Source: JBEVOS01 sp964563395 (lineage in GTDB: Bacteria > Pseudomonadota > Alphaproteobacteria > Caulobacterales > Aquidulcibacteraceae). From it: DNA of 64,000 nucleotides. Positions 26,246 through 34,617 of the stretch are shown piece by piece. The first letter of the stretch is position 1; the number at the start of each line of letters is the position of its first letter. The translations under genes and the position numbers were made by a program. The stretch spans positions 1 to 64,000 of the forward strand of contig CAZLWK010000002.1 in assembly GCA_964563395.1 (NCBI GenBank), in the 5' to 3' direction. The notes beneath the pieces are model-generated. The model ran no database searches. It was given only the letters and a program-made list of their open reading frames with translations, and was not told the DNA's origin.

Positions 26246-28110
26246 GGCGCCGCCTCGATCCGCGCCAGAAGCGCGCCTTCGCTCACCTGATCGCCGACAC
26301 GCGCCGACATGTGCGCCACCACGCCGTCGAACGGCGCGATCAACGCATGCTCCATCTTCATCGCCTCGAGGATCATCAAGCGATCGCCGCGCGACACGCG
26401 CGCGTCGGCGGCGACATCGACGCTGAGGATGCGCCCGGGCATCGGCGCAAGGATGGCGCCGTCGCCCGCGCCCGCCGCGCCGGAGGCATGGTCGGCGGAG
26501 GGCGCGGCGATCTCCACGCCTTGCCCGCCATCGAAAACCACGATCGCATCGCCGATGCGCCGAGCCGTCGCTCGGACTTGTATCTCATCGAGTGTCACCA
26601 CGAACGGCGCGCCATTTGCTTCCAGCGCGACACGCCGCTCCTTGGGTCCGGCGCTGCGAAAGCCGTGCAGCGCCTCCCAGGGATCGCGCCCCGGCGCACC
26701 GATCAGCGCACGCGCGCCGGCCTGCAACATGGCCTCGCTCGGCGCATCCGCGCCGATCAGCGCCGCGCCCTTGCGGGCGATGAAGCCGGTATCTACGGCG
26801 CCGGCGACGAAATCCGGATCGCGCGCGGCGGCGGCGAGAAAGCGGGCATTGGTCTTCACCGGCCAGACCTCGACGCCCGCGCACGCATCGGCAAGCGCGG
26901 CGGCCGCCGCTTTCCGCGTCGCGCCATGCGCGATGATCTTGGCGATCATCGGATCGTAATGCGGCGTGACCGCATCGCCCTCCTCGACGCCGGAATCGAC
27001 GCGCACGCCCGAGGGCAGGCGCAGATGCGTCAGCGGTCCGGTCGAAGGCAGAAAGCCGCTCGCGGGATTTTCCGCATAGAGCCGCGCCTCCATGGCCCAG
27101 CCCCGAATCGCGATCTCGTTCTGCGTCAGCGGCAAGCGCTCGCCGGCGGCGACGCGCAATTGCCATTCGACGAGATCGAGCCCGGTGATCGCCTCGGTGA
27201 CGGGATGCTCCACCTGGAGCCGCGTGTTCATTTCCATGAACCAGATGCGGTCCGCATCGAGCGCGCCGCTCGCGTCGGCGATGAATTCGATCGTGCCCGC
27301 GCCGACATAATCGACCGCGCGCGCCGCCTTCACCGCCGCCGCGCAGAGCCGCGCGCGCGTTTTTTCATCCATGCCCGGCGCGGGCGCTTCCTCGATCACC
27401 TTTTGATGGCGCCGCTGCAGCGAGCAATCGCGCTCGAACAGGTGCACGACATTTCCGTGCGTATCGGCGAACACCTGCACCTCGATATGGCGCGGCGCGC
27501 TGACATATTTCTCGATCAGCACATTGCCGTCGCCGAACGCCGCTTCCGCCTCGCGCCGGCACGCGCGCAGCGCGTCGAGAAAATCGCCGGCCGCATCGAC
27601 CTTGCGCATTCCCTTGCCGCCGCCGCCCGCAACCGCCTTGATGAGCACCGGATAGCCGATCGCGTCGGCCTCGCGCTTCAGTCGCGCCTCGCCTTGATCG
27701 GCGCCGAGATAGCCGGGCGTGACGGCCACGCCCGCCTTCTCCATCAGCGCCTTGGCCGCGTCCTTAAGGCCCATCGCGCGAATGGCGTGCGCTGGCGCGC
27801 CCACCCAAGCGAGCCCCCCCGCCGCGACAGATTCCGCGAAGGCGGCGTTCTCGCTCAAGAAGCCATAGCCGGGATGGATCGCGTCGGCGCCGCTTGCGCG
27901 CGCGGCCTCAAGAATTTTCTCCGCGCGCAAATAGCTGTCCTGCGCAGGCGCGGGGCCAATGTGGAGCGCCGCATCGGCTTCGCGCACGAAGGGCAGACCC
28001 GCATCGGCGTCGGAAAAGACCGCGATCGTGCGCACGCCCATACGCCGCGCCGTCCGGATGATGCGCCGGGCGATTTCGCCGCGATTGGCGATAAGCAGCG
28101 AGCCGAACAT
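26242..28110 (-). CDS. acyl-CoA carboxylase alpha chain (probably methylcrotonyl-CoA type)
   Basis: A 622-residue biotin carboxylase/biotin carrier fusion. The N-terminal carboxylase shows LLIANRGEIARRI, HPGYGFLSEN, the ATP-binding glycine-rich KAVAGGGGKGMR and NTRLQVEHPVTE. A middle BT-like linker follows, then a biotinyl domain with EAMKMEH near residue 585. The size and linker fit the alpha chain of 3-methylcrotonyl-CoA carboxylase, but propionyl- or geranyl-CoA carboxylase are possible. Unusually, no carboxyltransferase beta gene is next to it; downstream is a hotdog thioesterase and upstream, 8 bases away, an exported methyltransferase-like gene. Confidence 0.88.
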   Translation of the reverse strand: MFGSLLIANRGEIARRIIRTARRMGVRTIAVFSDADAGLPFVREADAALHIGPAPAQDSYLRAEKILEAARASGADAIHPGYGFLSENAAFAESVAAGGLAWVGAPAHAIRAMGLKDAAKALMEKAGVAVTPGYLGADQGEARLKREADAIGYPVLIKAVAGGGGKGMRKVDAAGDFLDALRACRREAEAAFGDGNVLIEKYVSAPRHIEVQVFADTHGNVVHLFERDCSLQRRHQKVIEEAPAPGMDEKTRARLCAAAVKAARAVDYVGAGTIEFIADASGALDADRIWFMEMNTRLQVEHPVTEAITGLDLVEWQLRVAAGERLPLTQNEIAIRGWAMEARLYAENPASGFLPSTGPLTHLRLPSGVRVDSGVEEGDAVTPHYDPMIAKIIAHGATRKAAAAALADACAGVEVWPVKTNARFLAAAARDPDFVAGAVDTGFIARKGAALIGADAPSEAMLQAGARALIGAPGRDPWEALHGFRSAGPKERRVALEANGAPFVVTLDEIQVRATARRIGDAIVVFDGGQGVEIAAPSADHASGAAGAGDGAILAPMPGRILSVDVAADARVSRGDRLMILEAMKMEHALIAPFDGVVAHMSARVGDQVSEGALLARIEAAP

Positions 28111-28118
28111 GCGCGCCT

Positions 28119-28889
28119 TCAGCCAGGCTTTCGAAAGCGCAGCACGAATTGATCGGTGCGCCCGCGAATGGCCGGCTCGAACACATTGGCGCGGCGCGTG
28201 TCGGCGGGATTGCGCAGCGCCTCGCTCGATCCTTCAAACACGAAGCCCGCCGCCTCCACCTCGGCGCGCACGGCGGCTTCATCGATGCGATGGAGCGTAT
28301 CGACATCGCGCAGGCCCGATCCCGGCTCGGCGGCATGATCGACGACTACGTAGAGGCCGCCCGGTTTCAACGCCGCGAAAATCGCGCGGTTCACGGCGGC
28401 CACGTCGAGCCCGAAGCGGGCCAGATGCAAATCGTGATAATTCTGCGCGGTCCAGACAAGATCGAGCGGCTCGGGCGGCGCGAAATCGGTGAAAGAGGAA
28501 ACGACAACGCTGACATTCGCATAATGCGGATCGGCGGCGATGGCGGCGACGGCGGGCGCCGGCGCATCGGCCTGGGCCGGCGGGGGAACCACCGCATAGA
28601 CATGGCCGCGCGGCCCCACGGCGGCGCTGAACAGGCGCGTGAAATAGCCCCCGCCGGGAATGAGATCGGCGATGCGCGCGCCTTCGCGCACCTCCGCCAG
28701 CGCCAGCATTTCCGCCGGGCGGCGCGCGCCGTCCCGGTCCCGGTCGCCCTGCGGACGGGCGGGATCGTCGATCGCGGCGGCGACGAGACGGGGGCGCGCA
28801 TCCGCCGGCGCTTGCGGCGCGGGCGCCGTGGCGCAGGCGCAGAGCGCCGTGCTCAAACTCAAAATCAAGCCGCTTAGCCAGCGCCGCAT
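28119..28889 (-). CDS. exported SAM-methyltransferase-like lipoprotein
   Basis: A 256-residue protein with a lipoprotein-type signal (LSGLILSLSTALCAC) followed by a class I methyltransferase fold: motif I region IADLIPGGGYFTRLF, the strand LDLVWTAQNYHD and LKPGGLYVVVDHAA. It resembles a family of predicted methyltransferases with signal peptides (COG4798-like). A SAM enzyme outside the cytoplasm is puzzling, so the fold may serve another purpose or the signal may be only an anchor. GGGAGG precedes the start. Confidence 0.78.
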   Translation of the reverse strand: MRRWLSGLILSLSTALCACATAPAPQAPADARPRLVAAAIDDPARPQGDRDRDGARRPAEMLALAEVREGARIADLIPGGGYFTRLFSAAVGPRGHVYAVVPPPAQADAPAPAVAAIAADPHYANVSVVVSSFTDFAPPEPLDLVWTAQNYHDLHLARFGLDVAAVNRAIFAALKPGGLYVVVDHAAEPGSGLRDVDTLHRIDEAAVRAEVEAAGFVFEGSSEALRNPADTRRANVFEPAIRGRTDQFVLRFRKPG

Positions 28890-29040
28890 CGTTCGCCTCC
28901 CTCTTCGCCCGCTCCTGGTTCACCACTCGGGCGGAGGCGACGCAAGGGAAGACTTGCGCGCCGTCCGCGATAAGGTCTTTGTTCTGCGCCATAAGCTCCG
29001 CGCCGCCGCGCGGGGCGTGATGCCGTTTGGGAGGCGAGAC

Positions 29041-29466
29041 GTGGCGGAAGCGCAAACAGAGGGGCCGCGGCCGGTCGTGCCGTTCCTCAAGATTCCGAAG
29101 GATGGAAAGCCCTATCTGGCCGGCGCCAAGTGCGGCGCGTGCGGCGAGGTCTATGTGTCGGACGGGCGCGTGGCCTGCGCGAAGTGCGGCGCGCGCGGCG
29201 GCTTTGAGAGCGTCAAGCTGGCCGAAACCGGCAAGCTCTACAATTACACCATCGTGCATCGGAATTTTCCCGGCGTGCCGGTGCCGTTCGTGTCGGCGAT
29301 CGTCGATCTCGACGGCGGGGGCACGCTCAAGGGCAATCTTCTGGACGTCAATCCCGTGCCGGACGCCATCAAGTTCGACATGCCGGTGAAGGTGGAATTC
29401 CGCGACGCCGGCCGGAAGGACAAGGAAGGCAATTCCTACCTCGCCTATTTCTTCGTGCCGGCCTGA
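29041..29466 (+). CDS. Zn-ribbon OB-fold protein (DUF35), thiolase partner
   Basis: A 141-residue protein starting at GTG with GGGAGG upstream. Four cysteines in CGACG and CAKCG at residues about 37-55 form a zinc ribbon, followed by an OB-fold (KLYNYTIVHRNFPGV, PFVSAIVDLDGGG). DUF35 proteins bind thiolases and carry or shield acyl-CoA substrates. The thiolase gene starts 30 bases downstream, which is the standard pairing. Longer frames upstream to 28660 have no translation signals and are discarded. Confidence 0.88.
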   Translation: MAEAQTEGPRPVVPFLKIPKDGKPYLAGAKCGACGEVYVSDGRVACAKCGARGGFESVKLAETGKLYNYTIVHRNFPGVPVPFVSAIVDLDGGGTLKGNLLDVNPVPDAIKFDMPVKVEFRDAGRKDKEGNSYLAYFFVPA

Positions 29467-29496
29467 TCGGCGAACCTCAGCTTAGGAGAATTTCAC

Positions 29497-30639
29497 ATGG
29501 GTGATGTGTTCGTCGTCGGCGTCGACATGATCAAGTTCGGCCGCTTCCCCGATCGCACGATCGCCAGCCTCGGCGCGGAAGCGGCCCTGCTCGCGCTCGA
29601 CGATTGCGGCCTCAAGATCGAGGACATGCAGGCGCTCTATTGCGGCAATCTCGGCGAAGCAGGCGGCGGCGTGGGCCAGCGCGTGCTGCGCGAAATCGGC
29701 CAGACCGGCATTCCAGTCGTCAATGTCGCCAATGCCTGCGCGACGGGCGCGACCGCGTTCCGCGAAGGCTGGATGGCGATCAAGGCCGGCGTCTATGACC
29801 TCGTGCTCGCGGTCGGCGTGGAGCAGATGGGCAAGGGCCTTCTCGGCGGCGTCGGCGGCGGCACGGGCATTCCCACCGAGGGCCTCCTCGGCTCTGGCAC
29901 GATGCCGGCCACCTTCGCGCATGTCGGCATGGAGCACGCCCGCAAGTACGGCACGACGTTCGAGCAATTCGCCAAGGTGTCGGTGAAGAACCATCACCAT
30001 TCCACGCTCAATCCCAAGGCGATGTATCAGATCGAAACGCCGCTGCAGGAAGTGATGGGCGCGGAGATGATCTCCTATCCCAACACGAAGCTGATGTGCT
30101 CGGTGAACGTCGACGGCTCGGCCGCGGCGGTGCTGTGCTCGGAGAAGAAGGCCAAGGAATTGGGCCTGATGGGCCGCGCGGTGCGCGTGCGCGCCTCGGC
30201 GCTCACGTCCGATCCCTACACCTCGCGCAATTTTGCGATGATGGATTTCAACGCCGTCACGCGGCTCGCCGCCAAGACCGCCTATGAAATGGCGGGCCTC
30301 GGGCCGGACGATGTGAACCTCGTTGAATTGCACGATTGCTTCGCCACCGCCGAAATTGTGCACTACGAAAACCTTGGCCTCTGCAAGGACGGTGAAGCCG
30401 GCCAGCTGATCGACAGCGGCGCGACCGCGCTGGGCGGCAAGATTCCAGTGAACGTGTCCGGCGGCCTCCTCTCCAAGGGCCATCCGCTGGGCGCCACCGG
30501 CATCGCCAATATCTACGAAATCGCCACGCATCTGCGCGGCGAGGCCGGCAAGCGGCAGGTGGAAGGCGCGCGCATCGGCATGACGCATGTCGTCGGCGCG
30601 GGCTCGGCCTGCGCGGTGCACATCCTGGAAAAGGTGTGA
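29497..30639 (+). CDS. thiolase family protein (SCP-x/lipid-transfer type)
   Basis: A 380-residue thiolase-fold enzyme. The acylated cysteine is in NACATGATA (about residue 79), and the catalytic histidine and second cysteine region appear as HDCFATAE and SKGHPLGATG. This is the divergent SCP-x/DUF35-dependent class rather than classical FadA. Together with the upstream OB-fold protein it would cleave 3-oxoacyl-CoA or condense acyl-CoA. AGGAG lies nine bases before the ATG. It fits the CoA-metabolism theme of the region, but the substrate is unknown. Confidence 0.9.
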   Translation: MGDVFVVGVDMIKFGRFPDRTIASLGAEAALLALDDCGLKIEDMQALYCGNLGEAGGGVGQRVLREIGQTGIPVVNVANACATGATAFREGWMAIKAGVYDLVLAVGVEQMGKGLLGGVGGGTGIPTEGLLGSGTMPATFAHVGMEHARKYGTTFEQFAKVSVKNHHHSTLNPKAMYQIETPLQEVMGAEMISYPNTKLMCSVNVDGSAAAVLCSEKKAKELGLMGRAVRVRASALTSDPYTSRNFAMMDFNAVTRLAAKTAYEMAGLGPDDVNLVELHDCFATAEIVHYENLGLCKDGEAGQLIDSGATALGGKIPVNVSGGLLSKGHPLGATGIANIYEIATHLRGEAGKRQVEGARIGMTHVVGAGSACAVHILEKV

Positions 30640-30640
30640 G

Positions 30641-30970
30641 CTAGGCCGGACTTATCCTGGAAAGACCGAGAAAGACCAGGAGCGCTTCATCAACGCGCTC
30701 CTGGTCTTGGATGCTGAGCACGCCGAGACGCTGTCCCAGGCGCTCGCGCGACGCCGCAACCACTTTGTCGATCATCAGTCGACATGGCATGTGAAGGCCA
30801 TTGAGTTCGCTCGGCTCGATCTGCACGCGAAACTCGGGAGCGTCCGTCTCATCCGTGGTGAAACCGCAAACCACAACGGAATTGGTCTCGCTGAACCGCA
30901 TATCTTGAACGATCAGGACCGGCCGCGGCTTTCCCAGATACGCGCCCCCCCGCAGCCGTCCAAACTTCAC
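30641..30970 (-). CDS. MazF/PemK family toxin, apparently frameshifted at its N-terminus
   Basis: A MazF/PemK-type endoribonuclease that would cleave mRNA and is neutralised by the adjacent MazE-like protein. The frame with a GTG start at 30970 has YLGKPRPVLIVQD, GFTTDETDAP and the C-terminal EALLVFLGL of the family, but its first ten residues do not fit. An ATG at 30980, overlapping the antitoxin stop, opens MKRGEVWTAAGG, the expected N-terminus. The two frames join across a run of seven G (30945-30951, complement); six would restore one continuous toxin of normal length. So it is either a frameshifted gene, a slippage switch or a sequence error. Confidence 0.8.
   Translation of the reverse strand: MKFGRLRGGAYLGKPRPVLIVQDMRFSETNSVVVCGFTTDETDAPEFRVQIEPSELNGLHMPCRLMIDKVVAASRERLGQRLGVLSIQDQERVDEALLVFLGLSRISPA
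30672..30708. repeat. 14-bp perfect inverted repeat inside the 3' end of mazF
   Basis: AAGACCAGGAGCGC and GCGCTCCTGGTCTT flank a nine-base loop. It lies about 30 bases past the convergent thiolase stop, so it could act as a transcription stop for that gene although it lacks a long T-run. Confidence 0.65.
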
Positions 30971-30976
30971 CCCGCT

Positions 30977-31219
30977 TCATTCAGGTTCCAAGGGCGCGCT
31001 AATTGAATCGACGAACTCTTGATCTTCCTTAGCGTGAGGGCTGTTCGCGACTGCAAGAGATTCCCGCCTAGCGCGCTCGGCGAATTCGGGCGTTGACGTA
31101 TCGGGCAGCCAGAACACCACCTTGCGCAGCCCGTGCGCGCGCATGCGCGCCTCGAAGGCGGCTTCATCCTCGCCGGGCAGGCGCTTGGGATGGGGCGGTC
31201 GGGGGCCGTCGTCAGCCAT
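30977..31219 (-). CDS. MazE-like antitoxin (DUF3018)
   Basis: An 80-residue protein of the antitoxin MazE/DUF3018 type: RMRAHGLRKVVFWLPDTSTP followed by EFAERARRESLAVANSP and an acidic tail. It directly precedes the MazF-like gene on the same strand and would bind both toxin and the operon promoter. The overlap of its TGA with an upstream-frame toxin ATG supports the view that the original toxin start was at 30980. Confidence 0.85.
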   Translation of the reverse strand: MADDGPRPPHPKRLPGEDEAAFEARMRAHGLRKVVFWLPDTSTPEFAERARRESLAVANSPHAKEDQEFVDSISAPLEPE

Positions 31220-31249
31220 GCGCCTTCATAGCATGGCGCGCTTAAAGGT

Positions 31250-33727
31250 TCACGCCGCGCGCCTGCGCGTGGGCGGCGGGGCGGGCGGCGCCGGCTGCGG
31301 GCCGGTCTGGGGCGGCGTCAAAGCCGGGAAATGGCAGGACACAATGGTGCCCACGCCCGGCTCGCTCTGGATCGCCACCCAGCCGCCATGCATCTCCACG
31401 AAGGAGCGCACGAGCGCCAGGCCAAGGCCGGCGCCGCGGCGGTCGCCGCTCTCGAAGCTGTTGAACACGCGAGGCTGGGCCTCGAACGGAATGCCGCGAC
31501 CACTGTCGGAGACGGACAGCCGCATCACGCCGTCCAGCCGCTCGGCGCTGACGACGATCTGGTCGCCGCGCTCGGTGTGCTTGAGCGCATTGGAGATCAG
31601 ATTGACCAGAACCTGCGTGACGCGCTTCTGATCGGCTTCAATGGCGCCGATGGAGGGATCGCAGGAGATCTTGATCGGCACTTCGGTGTCGCGCGCCTTG
31701 GAGGCCGCGAGCGCCACGCTCTCCTTCAGCGCCGACAACACGTCGACGCGGGAAATATCGAGCTCGACGCCGCCGGCCTCCACGAGCGCCACATCGAGAA
31801 TGTTCTCGATCAGCTTGGAGAGATCGCCGGACGCCTCCAGGATCGAGCCGACCTGCTCGACCTGGCGATCGTTCAACGGCCCGAACAGGAATTGCGACAA
31901 GAGTTCCGCGTTGCCGTTGATCGCCTGCAGCGGATTGCGCAATTGCAACGACACGTTCTGCACGAATTCGGTCTTCAGCCTATCTGCGGCCTCGAACGCC
32001 TCGGCGCGGTCGCGCAGCGCCTCCTCCACGCGCCGCGCTGCGGTGATGTCGGCGAAGGCGACAAGCGTCGCGCCGTCCGGCAGCGGGCGCGTGAGGAAGG
32101 TGACGGTGGTGGTGTCGGAGCGGCGCATCTCGCCGCGATATTCGACGCGCGCTTCCGGCGAGGGATCGGTGATGCGCGCGCGCACCATCGACCACACCGC
32201 CTTGTCGTGGAACAGCTTCTCGCACATCGCCACGAGGCGATCGAAGGGCAGTTCCGGCTCAAGCTGCTCGGGCGTGAGATTCCACATCTCCGCGAACGCG
32301 GCGTTCGAGAGCTTCATGCGCCCATCGAGACCGAACACGGCGACCGCTTCATGGAGCTTGTCGAGCGCGGCGCGCTGCGTCTGCAACAGCGCGGCGTATT
32401 GCGAGCGCAGCGTGATTTCGTTGGTCATGTCGCTGAAGATCAGCAAAAGGCCCCCGCCCGGATGGCGCTGGCGCGCCACGCGCAGCGTTCGACTTTCCGG
32501 CAGCACCCACATCGTCTCCGGCAGATCGCCGACCTCTTGATAGAGCGCGAGTTCGCCCGCGCGCCATTCCGCATAGGAGGCGTGCGCTGGCAGGCGGCGC
32601 TTTTCCTTCAACAGATCGAGCCAGGCCGCGTGGCTCGGCCGCTCCGCCAGGAAGGCGGGCTCCAGATCCCACATGTCGGCGAAGGCGCGATTGTAAAACA
32701 CGAGCCGCTTGTCCGGCCCGAACACCGCCACCGCTTCGCTCAGGGAATTGAGCGTTTCGTCATGCGCGGAGGATTGGCGCTGCAGCTGATCGCGGGCCTC
32801 CTCCAGCTCGGTGACGTCGAGCGCGACGCCAGCAGCGCCGCCGGAGATCGGACTCATGATCACGCGCAGGGAGCGGCGCGCGCCGCCGACGATGCAATAG
32901 CGTGTCTCTTCGATCGTCTCGCCGGTTTCTATCACTTTGCGCGCCTGCTCGGTGGCGGCGGCGTCGAGCGTGAGATTACGCGCCAAGGCCAGATCGAGCG
33001 ATTTCGCTTCGAGCGCCTCGAGATAGGAATTATTCGCCCATTCGAGCTTCAGCGACGCCGAAACGCGCCACGCCATGAAGGGGGCCTGCTGCAGCATTTT
33101 CAGCGGCGCGGCGACGTCGAGCGCGATGACCTCGTGGCTTTCCTTGAGCACGCCGCGGCCAACGCCGTCCTCCACGCCGCGCACCGAGGCGTCGACGATC
33201 CAGACGACAGCGCGCGCGCCGGCGGTGCGGCCGTCGAGTTCGACATAGACGCCATCTGGCGTGGAAATGGTCAGCGAGAATGGCGCGCCTTCGCGGCGCA
33301 GACGCTGCAGCGCCGGCGTCAGCCGCGTCTGCGCGCCGGTCGCGTCGGTTGCGTCGAAGGCGGCGAGGCCCTGCAGAATGCGCACCGCCGGCTCGCCCGC
33401 CGCGCCATTGTCGGAGAACCGCAGCAGGGACGCGAGCGCCAGCGCCGACCCATAGATGCGCGGCGCGCCCCAATCGCCCGCCTCGGCCGCGCCGGGCGGA
33501 TCGTCCCAAATCAGAACCACGCCCGGATGGGCGCCGAAGATGGAATCCGCCGCCGCGATCTTGTCGCCCAGAAGACGGATGCGCTCGGCCATGCGCTTCA
33601 TCGAACCGTTGGCGCCGTCCGTGACGCGCAGCGCCCAAAGCAGCGCGGCGATGCCGAGCGCCGCCGAGCCGGCCGCAACGATGAAGGCCGCAAAAGATGC
33701 GTCCACGCCCCAAGACCCCCATTCCAA
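31250..33727 (-). CDS. DivL-like PAS-domain sensor pseudokinase
   Basis: An 825-residue membrane-anchored kinase-like protein with one N-terminal transmembrane segment (about residues 12-34), several PAS domains, a dimerisation helix and a HATPase_c domain (NLISNALKHTERG, DSGRGIPF, GAGLGLALVRS). In place of the histidine of a normal H-box it has Leu594 in NVSLQLRNPL. Caulobacter DivL similarly lacks histidine (tyrosine there), and the following segment FGPLNDRQVEQV with ILDVALVEAG is DivL-like. It probably senses or relays cell-cycle signals by binding a response regulator rather than phosphorylating it. The TTG at 33727 or GTG at 33706 may be the start. Confidence 0.8.
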   Translation of the reverse strand: MEWGSWGVDASFAAFIVAAGSAALGIAALLWALRVTDGANGSMKRMAERIRLLGDKIAAADSIFGAHPGVVLIWDDPPGAAEAGDWGAPRIYGSALALASLLRFSDNGAAGEPAVRILQGLAAFDATDATGAQTRLTPALQRLRREGAPFSLTISTPDGVYVELDGRTAGARAVVWIVDASVRGVEDGVGRGVLKESHEVIALDVAAPLKMLQQAPFMAWRVSASLKLEWANNSYLEALEAKSLDLALARNLTLDAAATEQARKVIETGETIEETRYCIVGGARRSLRVIMSPISGGAAGVALDVTELEEARDQLQRQSSAHDETLNSLSEAVAVFGPDKRLVFYNRAFADMWDLEPAFLAERPSHAAWLDLLKEKRRLPAHASYAEWRAGELALYQEVGDLPETMWVLPESRTLRVARQRHPGGGLLLIFSDMTNEITLRSQYAALLQTQRAALDKLHEAVAVFGLDGRMKLSNAAFAEMWNLTPEQLEPELPFDRLVAMCEKLFHDKAVWSMVRARITDPSPEARVEYRGEMRRSDTTTVTFLTRPLPDGATLVAFADITAARRVEEALRDRAEAFEAADRLKTEFVQNVSLQLRNPLQAINGNAELLSQFLFGPLNDRQVEQVGSILEASGDLSKLIENILDVALVEAGGVELDISRVDVLSALKESVALAASKARDTEVPIKISCDPSIGAIEADQKRVTQVLVNLISNALKHTERGDQIVVSAERLDGVMRLSVSDSGRGIPFEAQPRVFNSFESGDRRGAGLGLALVRSFVEMHGGWVAIQSEPGVGTIVSCHFPALTPPQTGPQPAPPAPPPTRRRAA

Positions 33728-33879
33728 TCGTGGGATTCAGAAGACGCACGCCTCCCGTCACCCGAATCGCCGCCGCCCGATCTCTAATCTCGCGCGCCCA
33801 TGCGGCGGAGGAAACCGCCATGGCGGCTTCAGGATGTTAACAAGCCTTCAGAAATGTTGAGGAAAGGTAAATTCCCCAT

Positions 33880-34557
33880 TTAGGCGCGCTTGGCCAGCTG
33901 CTCCACGGCGCGGGCGGCGGCGAACAGGGCGGGCCGGTGCGGCAGGGCGCGGCGGCCATGCTCCTTGATCTGGGCGAAGCCGGCGATGCGAAAGACGAAC
34001 GGCATGCGGTAGCTGACGCCGAACCGCGCCTTCTTCCCTGGCTTCTCCTCGAAACGCGCATCCTTGAGCGCAAGCTGGGCGGCTTCGAAGAAGACCTCCG
34101 AGGGCCAGGAATCGACGCAATGGATGTGGCGGGGCGCGCCATCGGCCCCGATCTCGAAATCAACGACGGCCACGCCCTCCACGCCCAGGCGCCGCGCCAG
34201 GGGCGGATACGGCGCGCGCAGGGGGGCGAGCGGCGTCCAGGGCATAGCCTCCTCATCGCCCGCGCCAGCGCGCCAGACGACGCACGCCGGCCCTTCCGGC
34301 AAGCCAAGGCGCGCGCGCTCGGCCTCGCGCGCGGCTGCGCGCCGTTTGCGCACCTGCTCGGCGCCGTAATTGGCCGCCAGCACCAAAGCCAGCACCAGCG
34401 CGCCTGAAACGGTGAGCGACAATCCCCCATTCCAGCCCATGCCGCGCAGCGTGGTCACGCCCGCGACCTGCAGCACCACCACCGCGAAAAACAGGGAAAC
34501 ATAAAAGAGCGCCCGCAGCGTGATGATCGACGCCCGCCGTGTCGCCCAAACGAACAT
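33880..34557 (-). CDS. TonB C-terminal-domain protein with two membrane helices
   Basis: A 225-residue protein with two hydrophobic segments near residues 14-38 and 46-64, a basic linker, and a TonB-type C-terminal domain (YPPLARRLGVEGVAVVDFEI, then SEVFFEAAQLALKDARFEE and YRMPFVFRI). Canonical TonB has one helix and a proline-rich spacer; this one has two and no long spacer. It may energise a receptor, but no exbB/exbD genes are near. The 150 bases between it and the DivL-like gene hold no recognisable element. Confidence 0.72.
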   Translation of the reverse strand: MFVWATRRASIITLRALFYVSLFFAVVVLQVAGVTTLRGMGWNGGLSLTVSGALVLALVLAANYGAEQVRKRRAAAREAERARLGLPEGPACVVWRAGAGDEEAMPWTPLAPLRAPYPPLARRLGVEGVAVVDFEIGADGAPRHIHCVDSWPSEVFFEAAQLALKDARFEEKPGKKARFGVSYRMPFVFRIAGFAQIKEHGRRALPHRPALFAAARAVEQLAKRA

Positions 34558-34617
34558 CGCGCCCCACTAGCCTTCAGCGCCGCCGGAAGCCGCGCGGCGC
34601 CTCCTTCTCACACTTGG

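Noticed and set aside
31331..33787. An 818-residue plus-strand ORF opposite the DivL-like gene
   Set aside because: It is antisense to a well-supported kinase-like gene, and its arginine/histidine-rich composition shows no known family.
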